A DNA stretch of 64,000 nt, from positions 2,666,001 through 2,730,000 of the forward strand of contig NZ_JAFV01000001.1 in NCBI RefSeq assembly GCF_000526315.1, in the 5' to 3' direction. The translations under genes and the position numbers were made by a program. The DNA comes from Methylopila sp. 73B (GTDB lineage Bacteria; Pseudomonadota; Alphaproteobacteria; Rhizobiales; Methylopilaceae). The notes under the pieces were generated by a model. The model was not told where the DNA came from, searched no databases, and saw only the letters and a list, made by a program, of their open reading frames with translations. This document shows, in pieces, positions 45,960 to 54,857 of this stretch (position 1 is the first letter of the stretch; every line of letters starts with the position of its first letter).

Positions 45960-47609
45960 TCAGGCGCCCGCCGCTTCGCGCTCCTCGATCAGCCGCTCCA
46001 GGCTCTCGAGCCGGTCGGCCTCGTGGGGCGGCTTGTCCCAGCGGATGCGGGCGACGCGCGGAAAGCGCATCGCGACGCCCGACTTGTGGCGCGCCGACTT
46101 CGCGATGCCCTCGAAGGCGATCTCCAGCACCAGCCCGATCGCCTCGGTGTGCGTCACCTCGCGCACCGGGCCGAAGCGGTTCGTGGTGTTCTTGCGCACG
46201 AAGCGGTCGAGCTCGACCAGCTCCTCGTCGGTGAAGCCGAAGTAGGCCTTGCCCACGGGGGTCAGCCGCGGGCCCTCCGCGTCCTCGGTCCAGACGCCGA
46301 AGGTGAAGTCGGAGTAGAACGACGAGCGCCGCCCGTGGCCGCGCTGGGCGTACATCAGCACGGCGTCGACCGTCATCGGGTCGTGCTTCCACTTGAACCA
46401 CAGGCCCTTGGGCCGACCGACGACGTAAGCGCTGTCGCGGCGCTTCACCATCAGCCCCTCGACGGCGGCCGCGTCCGCGCCGGCGCCGGCCGACGCCGGG
46501 TCGAGCCTTGCTGCGGCCAGGCCGTCCCAGTCGTCGAAGGGCACCAGCGGCGACAGGTCCATGCGCGGGGTCTCGGCGCGCGCGACGAAGGCCTCCAGCC
46601 GCTTGCGGCGCTCGACGAAGGGCAGCTCGCGCAGGTCCTCAGTCCCGTCGAACAGCAGGTCGTAGGCGCGGATGTGGGCCGGAAACTCTGAGGTCAGCTT
46701 CGGCGTCACAGCCTTGCGGTTGAGGCGCTGCTGCAGGACGTTGAACGTCTGCACGCGCCCCTCCCGCAGGATCAGCAGTTCGCCGTCGATCGCGCCGTCG
46801 AAGGTCAGCGCGTCGAGCAGGTCGGGGAAGGCGCCCGAGACGTCCTCGCCGGACCGGCTCCACAGCCGCGCCACGTGGCGCCCCTCCGCGTCCCGGCCGG
46901 CCGAGGCCTGCACGCGAATGCCGTCCCATTTCCATTCCGCCGCGAACTCGCTCGGGTCGAAGGCGCGGAAGTTCGCGTCTTCCAGCGGGTGGGCGAGCAT
47001 CGGCGGCCGGAACGGCGCGGGGTCCTCCGCGTTCGGCCGCTCGGCCCGGCTCTCGACCCAGGCGAACAGGGCGTCGTAGGGCGGCTCCAGCCCCGGCCAC
47101 ACCAGCTCCACGTCGTCGGGCTTGATGTCCTGCCCCAGCGCCGCGACCGCGGTCTTGGCGAGCCGGGCCGAGGCGCCGATGCGCAAGCTGCCGGTGATGA
47201 GCTTCAGCAGCGCCCAGCGGCCCGTCTCGTCCAGCGCGTCGAGCCACGCGCTGAGCCGCTTCGGCAAGTCGAGCTTCGCCGTCGAGGTCAGGCCCTCGAC
47301 GATCTCCGACAGCGGCGGCGCGCGGTTCGCCCGCGTTTCGCCGGGCCACATCAGCGCGACCGTCTCGGCGAGGTCGCCGACGTAGTCGTAGGACATGGCG
47401 AACAGCGTGGGATCGGTCCGGTCCGTGATAAGGCCGCGGATCAGCCCGGCCTTGGCGTGACGGAACGTCAGCGCGCCGGTCAGCGCCGCCAGCGCCCAGC
47501 CGCGCTCGGGGTCCGGCGTCTCGCGGAAGTAGTCCGCCATCAGCCGCACCTTGGCGTTGCGCCGCGGCTCGTAGGACAGCCGGTCGAGCAGGAAGGCGAA
47601 GCGGTTCAT
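45960..47609 (-). CDS. ATP-dependent DNA ligase (LigC/ligase-associated repair cluster type)
   Basis: A 549-residue ligase. The N-terminal DNA-binding domain (to ~200) is followed by the adenylation domain with nucleotide-binding Lys in AAEWKWDGIRVQ near residue 227, DGELLILREGRVQTFN near 277, VEGLMVKRRDSAY near 390 and LWFKWKHDP near 411, then an OB domain. This ligase type is typically encoded with a DExH helicase (Lhr family), the PdeM phosphoesterase and an Snm1-like exonuclease as a DNA-repair set. Here only the exonuclease is present, upstream and overlapping by ATGA (47606-47609). Confidence 0.93.
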   Translation of the reverse strand: MNRFAFLLDRLSYEPRRNAKVRLMADYFRETPDPERGWALAALTGALTFRHAKAGLIRGLITDRTDPTLFAMSYDYVGDLAETVALMWPGETRANRAPPLSEIVEGLTSTAKLDLPKRLSAWLDALDETGRWALLKLITGSLRIGASARLAKTAVAALGQDIKPDDVELVWPGLEPPYDALFAWVESRAERPNAEDPAPFRPPMLAHPLEDANFRAFDPSEFAAEWKWDGIRVQASAGRDAEGRHVARLWSRSGEDVSGAFPDLLDALTFDGAIDGELLILREGRVQTFNVLQQRLNRKAVTPKLTSEFPAHIRAYDLLFDGTEDLRELPFVERRKRLEAFVARAETPRMDLSPLVPFDDWDGLAAARLDPASAGAGADAAAVEGLMVKRRDSAYVVGRPKGLWFKWKHDPMTVDAVLMYAQRGHGRRSSFYSDFTFGVWTEDAEGPRLTPVGKAYFGFTDEELVELDRFVRKNTTNRFGPVREVTHTEAIGLVLEIAFEGIAKSARHKSGVAMRFPRVARIRWDKPPHEADRLESLERLIEEREAAGA

Positions 47610-48760
47610 GGGGTTGCGTCATCCCGGCCGGGGCGAAGCGCAGAGCCGGGATCGTCATCCAAATCAAGCGCCTCATCCGGCTTACGATCCCGGCCCGGCG
47701 GGCTTCGCCCTTCGGCAGGGATGACGCCCCCACCCCCCTCCCCAGCCGGCTCGTCCGTCTCGCCCTCGTCGCCATAGCCGACCAGCCGGAGCGGGCGGGC
47801 CTTCAGGCCGGACGTGCCGCACCAGTGCACCAGCGCGTCCTCCTCGCCGTGGGTGACCCAGATCTCCTGCGCGTCCGTGTCGAGAATGGTCTGGCGCAGG
47901 TCGTCCCAGTCGGCGTGATCGGAGACGACCAGTGGCAGCTCGACGCCCTTCTGGCGGGCACGCGCGCGGACCCGCATCCAGCCGGAGGCCGCGACCGTCA
48001 CCGGGTCCGGGAATTTGCGCGCCCACAGCTCCCGCAGCGCCGACGGCGGACAGAGCACGATCGCGCCCGCGAGCTCCTTGCGGTCGGCGGCCTTGACCTG
48101 GACGGTCTCGCCAAGCTCGATCCCGAGCTCGCGATAGGTCTCTGTCACCCGCACCATGGCGCCGTGCAGGTGGATCGGGCGGTCCCAGCCGCGCAGCCGC
48201 AGCAGCTTCATCAGGCGCTGGGCCTTCCCCAGCGAATAGGCCCCGACGAGGTGCGCGCGCTCGGGAAACAGCTCGACGCTGTCGATCAGCTTCGCCACCT
48301 CTTCCGCGGCGTCGGGGTGGCGAAACACCGGAAGCCCGAAGGTCGCCTCGGTCACGAACAGGTCGCAGGGGACAACCTCGAACGGCGCCGCGGTGGGGTC
48401 GCCCTGGCGCTTGTAGTCGCCCGAGACGACCGCCCGGAATCCCTTCCACTCGAACAGGATCTGCGCCGCGCCGAGCACGTGGCCTGCGGGATGGAAGCTC
48501 ACCGTGACGTCGTTGATGCGCGTCTTCGCGCCGTAGGGCGCGGGCTGGCGCGTGGCGCAGAAGGCCTCGCCGTAGCGCGCGGCCATGATCGCCAGCGTCT
48601 CCGGCGTCGCCATCACCGCGTCGTTGCCGGGCCGGGCGTGGTCGGCGTGGCCGTGGGTGACGAGCGCGCGGGCGACCGGCCGCATCGGGTCGATGTGGCA
48701 ATCGGCCGGAGGGCAGTAGAGGCCTTGGGGCGTGGGAACGAGCAGGTCTTCGGGGCGCAT
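47606..48760 (-). CDS. ligase-associated DNA exonuclease (metallo-beta-lactamase/SNM1 type) with repeat-encoded tail
   Basis: A 384-residue metallo-beta-lactamase-fold nuclease. The metal motif ALVTHGHADHARPGN is near residues 32-46, followed by HPAGHVLGAAQI near 90, VSGDYKRQGD near 111, and the beta-CASP-type VVSDHADWDDLRQ near 300 and WVTHGEE. The natural domain appears to end about LRLVGYGDEGE (residue ~333). The last 39 residues (346-384, bases 47609-47725) are encoded by a double-hairpin repeat read in frame, so the tail is probably recent and unstructured. The stop overlaps the ligase ATG. Confidence 0.9.
   Translation of the reverse strand: MRPEDLLVPTPQGLYCPPADCHIDPMRPVARALVTHGHADHARPGNDAVMATPETLAIMAARYGEAFCATRQPAPYGAKTRINDVTVSFHPAGHVLGAAQILFEWKGFRAVVSGDYKRQGDPTAAPFEVVPCDLFVTEATFGLPVFRHPDAAEEVAKLIDSVELFPERAHLVGAYSLGKAQRLMKLLRLRGWDRPIHLHGAMVRVTETYRELGIELGETVQVKAADRKELAGAIVLCPPSALRELWARKFPDPVTVAASGWMRVRARARQKGVELPLVVSDHADWDDLRQTILDTDAQEIWVTHGEEDALVHWCGTSGLKARPLRLVGYGDEGETDEPAGEGGGGVIPAEGRSPPGRDRKPDEALDLDDDPGSALRPGRDDATP
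47617..47728. repeat. RIME-like double-hairpin repeat, copy B, inside the exonuclease gene end
   Basis: Same size and organisation as copy A: outer ends GCGTCATCCC (47617 on) and GGGATGACGC (to 47727), left hairpin ATCCCGGC 47621-47628 with GCCGGGAT 47645-47652, right hairpin ATCCCGGC 47687-47694 with GCAGGGAT 47715-47722 (one mismatch). The element lies within the 3' part of the exonuclease reading frame and stops 8 bp short of the ligase start codon. Confidence 0.75.
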
Positions 48761-48846
48761 CTCAGCCGAGAGATAAGCCTCCGGCGACGGAGGAACAGGC
48801 GCGCCGGACCGGAGACCCGCTTTCGCCGCGCCGGGCCGTGCGTTCT

Positions 48847-49836
48847 CTACGCTTCCCGCGCCTTGCCGAACTGTCCGGTCTTGCGGAAGCGCCAGAGGTA
48901 GCTCGGGACGACCGCCTCGATCGGAGCTGGGGTGATCCCCAGCCCTTCGAGCGTGCGGCCCGCGGCGCGGGCCTCCTCGGAGACCACGTTGTCGGTCTCG
49001 AGCATCGTCACCTGATCGACGGTCAGCGGCGCGTTCGGCAGCAGCTGCAGGATCTTGGCCTGGGCCTTGGCGAGACCGAAGGGCAGCGGCAGCAGCAGGC
49101 GGGACCGGTCGGTGACCTGCAGCACGTACTCGAGGATCTGCCTGAAGGTGAGAACCTCCGGTCCGCCGAGTTCGTAGGGGAGCCCCGCCGCCACCTCGCC
49201 CCGGAGCGCCTTCGCGACCGTCTGGGCGACGTCGCCCACAAACACCGGCTGGAACCGGGTCGTCCCGCCGCCGATCAGGGGCAGCGCGGGCGAAACCCGG
49301 GCCATGGCCGCGAAGCGGTTGAAGAAATCGTCCTCGGGGCCGAACACGATCGACGGCCGCAGGATCGCGGCGTCCGGGAAGGTGTCGAGCACGGCCTGTT
49401 CGCCGGCGGCCTTGGTCCGGCCGTACTGCGCCTTGCTCGCGCGGTCGGCGCCGATCGCCGACATCTGGACGAAGCGCGTGACGCCGGCCGCCTTTGCCGC
49501 CTCCGCGACGACCTGCGGGCCCTTGGCCTGAACGGCCTCGAAGCGCTGCTTGCCGCTTTCCGCCAGGATGCCGACGAGGTTCACGACCGCGTCCGCGCCG
49601 CGGACCGCCTGGGCGACCGACTCCGGGAAGCGCAGGTTGGCCTGAACCGCGACGATCTGGCCGACGCCGCCGAGCGGCTGCAGGTGGCCGGCGAGGTCGG
49701 GCCGGCGGACCGCGACGCGCACGCGCCAGCCGTCCTTCGCGAGCGCCCGCACCACATGGCGGCCGACGAAGCCCGAACCGCCGAAGACCGTGACGAGCCT
49801 GTCGCCGATCGGGCGGGAGGGAGAGGCGAGGGCCAT
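48847..49836 (-). CDS. complex I NDUFA9-like NAD(P)-binding protein
   Basis: A 329-residue atypical short-chain dehydrogenase. The ATG at 49836 has AAGGAG nine bases upstream. The nucleotide-binding motif is VTVFGGSGFVGRHVVRALA near residues 15-33, with VNLVGILAESGKQRFEAVQA near 83 and ILRPSIVFGPEDDFFNRFA near 157. The Tyr-x-x-x-Lys pair is present in YGRTKAAGE near 134-142. Homologues are the NDUFA9 accessory subunit of mitochondrial complex I and a nucleotide-sensing subunit in Alphaproteobacteria. It is isolated from the nuo genes. Confidence 0.88.
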   Translation of the reverse strand: MALASPSRPIGDRLVTVFGGSGFVGRHVVRALAKDGWRVRVAVRRPDLAGHLQPLGGVGQIVAVQANLRFPESVAQAVRGADAVVNLVGILAESGKQRFEAVQAKGPQVVAEAAKAAGVTRFVQMSAIGADRASKAQYGRTKAAGEQAVLDTFPDAAILRPSIVFGPEDDFFNRFAAMARVSPALPLIGGGTTRFQPVFVGDVAQTVAKALRGEVAAGLPYELGGPEVLTFRQILEYVLQVTDRSRLLLPLPFGLAKAQAKILQLLPNAPLTVDQVTMLETDNVVSEEARAAGRTLEGLGITPAPIEAVVPSYLWRFRKTGQFGKAREA

Positions 49837-49909
49837 CGCGGGCGGCTCCTTCGAGCGGTTCAAAACGCGCTCAGAGACCTAGAGCATCGTCCAAACGTCG
49901 TAAAGCGGA

Positions 49910-50962
49910 TCAGACGCGGGCGGCGGCGAAACGCACGGCGCGGAACGACAGGTTCGACACCGCGCCCGCCAGCAGCCCGCCGAACCACAGCAGCGCGGCC
50001 CAGAGATGCGCGAGGATCATCTCGCCGAGGCGGATCGTGGTGCGGAAGCCGCGGAGCGAGGCGCGGCCGGTGAGCTCCGCCACCGCGCGGGCCTTGACGC
50101 CGAAGCGCCGGGCGAAGGGTGCGAGATCGGCGAGGTCGTCGCCGGAGCGCACGAACTTCATCAGCCGCACGGCCTCCGCCGGGCCCGCAACGGCGCTCGC
50201 CGCGCGCAGCTCCCCCGCCATGCCGCCGAAGGCGCGCAGCGCCGGGGTCGCCGCGCCCTCTCCCGCCCTCACGCCGCGCAGCGCGGCGGCCTCCACCCGT
50301 CGGGCGTCCGCCGCGCGGCCCAGGGTGCGGGTCAGGTGGGCGGCGAAGTCGGCGGTCATGGTCCCGGCGCGGCGCGCGGCCTTCAGGATCGAGACGCCGA
50401 CCTTGGCCGGCGCCGCGGCGCCGCCGCTCGCCACCGTCGCCGCGGTCAGCCCGACGCCGGCGGCGGCGAGCGCGATCATCAGGTCGCTGTGCTCCTCGCC
50501 GCGGACGATCTTGGCCCCCTCGCCGATGAGATCGCGCACGTCGCCGATCACCGTCAGGTCGGAGGCGACGGCGCCGGCGAGCGCCGCAGGGCCGGCCGCG
50601 GACCCGGTCGCGAACCCCTGCGCGAAGCCGCGGGTCGAGCGCCAGGCGGTGGCGCCGGACGTCTCCGCGGCGGCGAGCCGGGCGAGCGTTTCGCCCGAAA
50701 GCGGCCGGTTCAGCTCTGCGGCGAGCTCCACGTAGCCGCGGGCGAGCGCGACGTCCTCGGCGTCGAGCGCGGCGCGGGCCTGGCGTTCGAGACGATCCCG
50801 CGGCGCGACGTCGGCGAGCGTCCGCTCGATCGCGACGTCGAGCGGCACGGCGAAGCCGAAGTCCCGCGCGGTCCCGATCGCCACGATCGCGACCGACAGG
50901 CAGAGCCCTACGCGCGAAAGCCGCGCCGTCCAGTCCACGGCCGTCGCGAGGCGAGCGCCCAT
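49910..50962 (-). CDS. conserved hypothetical membrane-associated protein
   Basis: I do not recognise this 350-residue protein. It has an N-terminal hydrophobic segment (LSRVGLCLSVAIVAIGTA, residues ~15-32), a Leu/Ala-rich region with DRLERQARAALDAEDVALA near 57-75, a Gly/Ala-rich hydrophobic part near 108-140 and 160-182, and a C-terminal hydrophobic hairpin (LAHLWAALLWFGGLLAGAV, ~320-338). No catalytic motif is visible. The Ala-rich, helical composition suggests a membrane-anchored or pore-like structural protein. It lies 73 bp upstream of the NDUFA9-like gene on the same strand, so they may share a transcript. Confidence 0.75.
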   Translation of the reverse strand: MGARLATAVDWTARLSRVGLCLSVAIVAIGTARDFGFAVPLDVAIERTLADVAPRDRLERQARAALDAEDVALARGYVELAAELNRPLSGETLARLAAAETSGATAWRSTRGFAQGFATGSAAGPAALAGAVASDLTVIGDVRDLIGEGAKIVRGEEHSDLMIALAAAGVGLTAATVASGGAAAPAKVGVSILKAARRAGTMTADFAAHLTRTLGRAADARRVEAAALRGVRAGEGAATPALRAFGGMAGELRAASAVAGPAEAVRLMKFVRSGDDLADLAPFARRFGVKARAVAELTGRASLRGFRTTIRLGEMILAHLWAALLWFGGLLAGAVSNLSFRAVRFAAARV

Positions 50963-51092
50963 CAGACGGCGCCGTCGGCGGGAAACAGGGGAAAGGCGCG
51001 GGTCATGCGAAAGCCGGCTAGGACGCGACGCCTCCCAAGATGGTAGCAGGGGCCCCCGCGCTCAAGTCGGATGGATCCGGCGCCGGGGTCGC

Positions 51093-52067
51093 TCAGCTCG
51101 CAACCCCTCGCTTCAGCGCCCGCCAGGGCCGCCCGTCGATCGCGGCGAGGCCCAGGGCGATCGCGCCCATCCCGACAAACTCCCGCGCGTCGAGCCGCTC
51201 GCCGAGGACGAGCGCGCCGAGCAGGATGGAGCTAACGGGAACCAGGAAGGTCACGAGCGCGGCGTTTGTGGAGCCCGCGCCGGCCAGAATGCGGAAGTAG
51301 ATGACGAAGCCGAGCGCGGTCGAGAACAGGCCGAACACCATGAGCGACGCCGTCACGTGCGGCGAGGGAAGCGCGGGCGCGCCCTCGAACGCCAGCAGCG
51401 CCGCGACCATGATGACGCTCGACAGCCCGAGCTGGGACGCGGCCGTGATCAGCGGCGGCCGGCCGCGGAACCTGCGGGCGTAGATGATCGCGGCGGCGTA
51501 GCACATCGCCGCGCCGACGATGCAGAGCGCCGGCAGCAGCGCGTCGCTGACGCCTTCGAGCGCCCGCGGGCCGATGATGACGGCGACCCCGACCATGCCG
51601 ACGGCGACGCCCGCGAGACGGCCCCCGGTCGCGCGCTCGTCCAAGGTCGTCACATGGGCGAGCAGCACCGTCCAGAGCGGCGTCGAGGCGTTGAGGATCG
51701 CGGCGAGGCCGCTCGGAAGCCCCTGCTGGCCATAGGCTAGGAGGCAGAACGGCGCGACGTTGTTGATCAGCGCGAGCACGAGATAGTCCCGCCACAGGCG
51801 CCCCTCGCGCGGGACGGCGAGGCCCTTCGCGAGCACCACCGCCCAGAGCGCCACGGCGGCGACGCCGACGCGGGCGGCGACGAGCGCCAGCGGCGTGACC
51901 TCCGCCAGCGCCACCTTGCTCAGGAAGAACGCGCCGCCCCACAGCATGGAGAGCACGATGAGCAGGCCCCATTCGGTGCGGCTCATCGTCGGGGCGGCGA
52001 CGACCGGCGGGGCGACCGGAGCCGCGGCCGCCGCGACGACGGCCGCTTCGGATGACTGTATCGACAT
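51093..52067 (-). CDS. EamA/DMT-superfamily permease
   Basis: A 324-residue inner-membrane protein with about ten helices arranged as two EamA repeats: first repeat MLWGGAFFLSKVALAEVTPL near residues 41-60 and NNVAPFCLLAYGQQGLPSGL near 100-119; second repeat near 180-300 ending FLVPVSSILLGALVLGE. These transporters export metabolites or drugs; substrate cannot be predicted. The ATG at 52067 leaves a ~30-residue Ala-rich cytosolic leader; an internal Met (residue 28, MSRTEWG) is a possible alternative. It is divergent from moaB across 203 bp. Confidence 0.9.
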   Translation of the reverse strand: MSIQSSEAAVVAAAAAPVAPPVVAAPTMSRTEWGLLIVLSMLWGGAFFLSKVALAEVTPLALVAARVGVAAVALWAVVLAKGLAVPREGRLWRDYLVLALINNVAPFCLLAYGQQGLPSGLAAILNASTPLWTVLLAHVTTLDERATGGRLAGVAVGMVGVAVIIGPRALEGVSDALLPALCIVGAAMCYAAAIIYARRFRGRPPLITAASQLGLSSVIMVAALLAFEGAPALPSPHVTASLMVFGLFSTALGFVIYFRILAGAGSTNAALVTFLVPVSSILLGALVLGERLDAREFVGMGAIALGLAAIDGRPWRALKRGVAS

Positions 52068-52270
52068 GGATGTCCGCTTCTGGCGCGCGGCCGCACCATG
52101 CTCCCTTCGGGGGCGCCGCGACCAATTCAAAAAGTCGCCCTCAGCCATTCGAGACCGTGATCAAGCGACGAGCGCATGATAGGCGCCACGGCGGCCCATG
52201 CGCGCTCCGCTTACGGCCGGCGAATTCCGCCCTAAGATGCCCCGACCGCACCGACCGAGGTTTCGCGCCC

Positions 52271-52831
52271 ATGTCCCGCATCGACGACGCCCGTCCCTTC
52301 GTGCCGCTCGGCGTCGCGATCGTGACCGTCTCCGACACCCGCTCGGAGGCGGACGACACCTCGGGCGCGACGCTGGCGGCCCGCGTGACGGAGGCCGGAC
52401 ACCGGGTCTCGGGGCGGACGATCGTGCGCGACGAGCGCGAGGCGCTGCGGGCGGCGGTCTGCGCCTTCGTCGCGGACCCCGCCACCGACGTGGTGCTGAC
52501 GACGGGCGGCACCGGCTTCACCGGCCGCGACGTCAGCCCGGACGCGCTGGAGCCGCTGTTCGAGAAGCGCATGGACGGGTTCTCGAACCTGTTCCACGCT
52601 TATTCCAACGGCACGATCGGGACCTCGACGCTGCAGTCGCGCGCCACCGCCGGCGTCGCCGGCAAGACCTTCGTGTTCGTGCTGCCGGGCTCCGGCGGCG
52701 CCTGCCGCGACGCCTGGGACGGCGTGCTGAAGGCGCAGCTCGACTACCGCCACCGCCCCTGCAATTTCGTGGAGATCCTTCCGCGGCTCGACGAGCACCT
52801 CAAGCGCGGGAAGCTGAAGGCGAACCCTTAG
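52271..52831 (+). CDS. moaB: molybdenum cofactor biosynthesis protein MoaB/MogA family
   Basis: A 186-residue protein of the MoaB/MogA fold, which adenylylates molybdopterin before metal insertion. The motifs are VAIVTVSDTRSEADDTSG near residues 15-32, LTTGGTGFTGRDVSPDALEP near 77-96 and FVLPGSGGACRDAWDG near 136-151. MoaB and MogA differ subtly and the call between them is tentative, though the sequence around SPDALEPLFEK is MoaB-like. Its stop overlaps that of the convergent glycosyltransferase gene by the shared TTAG at 52828-52831. Confidence 0.92.
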   Translation: MSRIDDARPFVPLGVAIVTVSDTRSEADDTSGATLAARVTEAGHRVSGRTIVRDEREALRAAVCAFVADPATDVVLTTGGTGFTGRDVSPDALEPLFEKRMDGFSNLFHAYSNGTIGTSTLQSRATAGVAGKTFVFVLPGSGGACRDAWDGVLKAQLDYRHRPCNFVEILPRLDEHLKRGKLKANP

Positions 52832-53505
52832 CCGTAGAGCCGCGACACCAGCCGGGGCGGCACGCGCAGCATCAGCAGGCCGGCGCCGAGCGCGGCCCGC
52901 GGGCCCGCAAACCGCTTCTTCAGCGTCGGCGTCATCGCGCGGGCGCGTAGCCGCATCACCTTGCTGCGGCCGATGCGGCGGATGAGGTCGGCCTCCGCCA
53001 TGGCGGGGAGCGACCGGAACCCGCCGAGCTTCTCATAGAGCGCGCGATGGATCAGCAGCCCCTGCTCCGGCCGCGGCAGGCCGGTCAGCGCCTCGCCGAT
53101 CCGCACCAGGGTCTCCGAGGCGCGCGCGCCGGCGCCGAACTGGTCGAGCCCGAAGCTGAAGACGGCGGCGCGCGAGGCGGTCTCGCCGCGGCGCTCCAGC
53201 GTTTCAACCAAGCTGCGGACCTCACGGAACCAGCCCTCGTCTAGCACCGAGCCGGGTTCCAGAAACAAGATCCAGGGAGACTTCGCCCGTCGCGCCGCAG
53301 CGTCCAGGCGCCCGGCGCGATCGGCGAAACCGCCGACCACCTTGCAGCCGGCGAGATCCGCAATCTCGAGCGTCGAGTCCGTCGATCCGCCGTCGGCGAT
53401 CGTCACGTCGCGCACGACGCCTTCCGCCGCGCCCGGCACCAACGCCGCAAGCGTCGCGACCAGAACGGCTTCGTCGTTTCGTGTCGGAATGACCACGCTG
53501 AGCAT
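52828..53505 (-). CDS. family 2 glycosyltransferase
   Basis: A 225-residue GT-A-fold enzyme beginning MLSVVIPTRNDEAVLVATLA, the standard GT2 start. Near residues 42-50 ADGGSTDST is the nucleotide-sugar motif; PWILFLEPGSVLDEGW near 76-91 is the acidic metal site region. It is short and has no membrane helices except a possible C-terminal amphipathic one (LMLRVPPRLVSRLYG). The donor and acceptor are unknown. It pairs with moaB, a convergent arrangement I recall from other Rhizobiales. Confidence 0.87.
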   Translation of the reverse strand: MLSVVIPTRNDEAVLVATLAALVPGAAEGVVRDVTIADGGSTDSTLEIADLAGCKVVGGFADRAGRLDAAARRAKSPWILFLEPGSVLDEGWFREVRSLVETLERRGETASRAAVFSFGLDQFGAGARASETLVRIGEALTGLPRPEQGLLIHRALYEKLGGFRSLPAMAEADLIRRIGRSKVMRLRARAMTPTLKKRFAGPRAALGAGLLMLRVPPRLVSRLYG

Positions 53506-53632
53506 AGCCCCAAGCGTTAGCACGGGTTCCGCCCTGCGTCCGTCTCCTTTTTGCAGCGCCGCGCGTTCGATTTCGACACGGCCGCGCGATATCGTTCTTG
53601 TTTTGTTCGGGATCGGGGATTAGCTTCGTTGC

Positions 53633-54775
53633 ATGTCGCAGCCAGCCCGCGCCCATATCCCCGCACCCTCCCCCATCGCGGCGCCGCCCGGCGCTCCGGT
53701 CGACGTCACGCGCCGAAGGGGACGCGGCGCGGTCACCAACGCCAGCGGCCGGTTCGAGCCCTATGCGCGGGTGGCGGAGGACGACGGCTGGGACAGCCTC
53801 GAGGAGCTGCCGCCGTTCCGAACCGAGGTGACGCTGGAGACGGCGCGCACCGCCATCACGCGCAACCAGTCGCCGGACATCGCCTTCGATCGGTCGGTCA
53901 ATCCCTACCGCGGCTGCGAGCACGGCTGCGTCTACTGCTTCGCGCGGCCGACGCACGCCTATCTTGGGCTGTCCGCGGGACTCGACTTCGAGTCGAAGCT
54001 CACCGCCAAGCCGAACATCGCCGAGGCGCTGCGGCGGGAGCTCGCGGCGCCGGGCTACAAGCCGCGCACCATCGCGCTTGGGACCAACACCGACCCCTAC
54101 CAGCCGATCGAGCGGACGCACCGGCTGACGCGGCAGATCCTAGAGGTGCTGGAGGAGACGCGCCATCCCGTCGGCATCGTCACCAAGTCCACGCTGGTGC
54201 TGCGGGACCTCGACATCCTCTCGCGCATGGCGGAACAGGGCCTCGCCAAGGTCGCGCTCTCCATCACCACCCTCGACGCCACGCTCGCGCGGCAGATGGA
54301 GCCCCGCGCGCCGACGCCCTCCAAGCGGCTCGAGGCGGTCGCGGCGCTGACGCGCGCCGGCGTGCCGACGACGGTGCTGACGGCGCCGGTCATTCCCTCG
54401 CTCAACGACCACGAGATCGAACGGCTGCTGGAGGCGGCGAAGCAGGCGGGCGCCTGCGAAGCCGGCTACGTTCTTCTCCGGCTGCCGAACGAGATCAAGG
54501 ACCTCGTGCAGGAATGGCTGGTCGAGCATCACCCCGCCAAGATGCGCCGCATCCTGTCGCTGGTGCGCGAAACCCGCGGCGGCAAGCTCTACGATTCCGG
54601 TTGGGGCGTGCGGCAGACCGGCGAAGGCGTGGTGGCCTGGACGATCGGCCGGCGTTTCGAGCTGGCGGCCCGGCGGCTCGGCCTCGACCGCCGTCACCTG
54701 CGGCTGCGGACCGATCTGTTCACCCCGCCGGCGCGTACCGCGAAGGACGGCGGCGTGCAACTTTCGCTGTTCTGA
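53633..54775 (+). CDS. PA0069-family radical SAM protein
   Basis: A 380-residue radical SAM enzyme. The 4Fe-4S motif NPYRGCEHGCVYCFARPTH near residues 90-108 has the Cys-x3-Cys-x2-Cys pattern. LALGTNTDPYQPIE near 142 (beginning IALGTNTDPY) and VLRLPNEIKDLVQEW-type region near 283-297 are also family features. The N-terminal ~65 residues are an Arg/Gly-rich leader. PA0069-type proteins resemble spore photoproduct lyases (SplB), but no substrate is established. The C-terminus ends GGVQLSLF. The gene is divergent from the glycosyltransferase across 127 bp. Confidence 0.9.
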   Translation: MSQPARAHIPAPSPIAAPPGAPVDVTRRRGRGAVTNASGRFEPYARVAEDDGWDSLEELPPFRTEVTLETARTAITRNQSPDIAFDRSVNPYRGCEHGCVYCFARPTHAYLGLSAGLDFESKLTAKPNIAEALRRELAAPGYKPRTIALGTNTDPYQPIERTHRLTRQILEVLEETRHPVGIVTKSTLVLRDLDILSRMAEQGLAKVALSITTLDATLARQMEPRAPTPSKRLEAVAALTRAGVPTTVLTAPVIPSLNDHEIERLLEAAKQAGACEAGYVLLRLPNEIKDLVQEWLVEHHPAKMRRILSLVRETRGGKLYDSGWGVRQTGEGVVAWTIGRRFELAARRLGLDRRHLRLRTDLFTPPARTAKDGGVQLSLF

Positions 54776-54857
54776 CGGGCGCTAGGCCCAATCGGGTGTT
54801 GACGACGGCGCCCCCGGACAGCGCTAGATGCGGCGTTGCGTACGACGAGGCCGCCCC

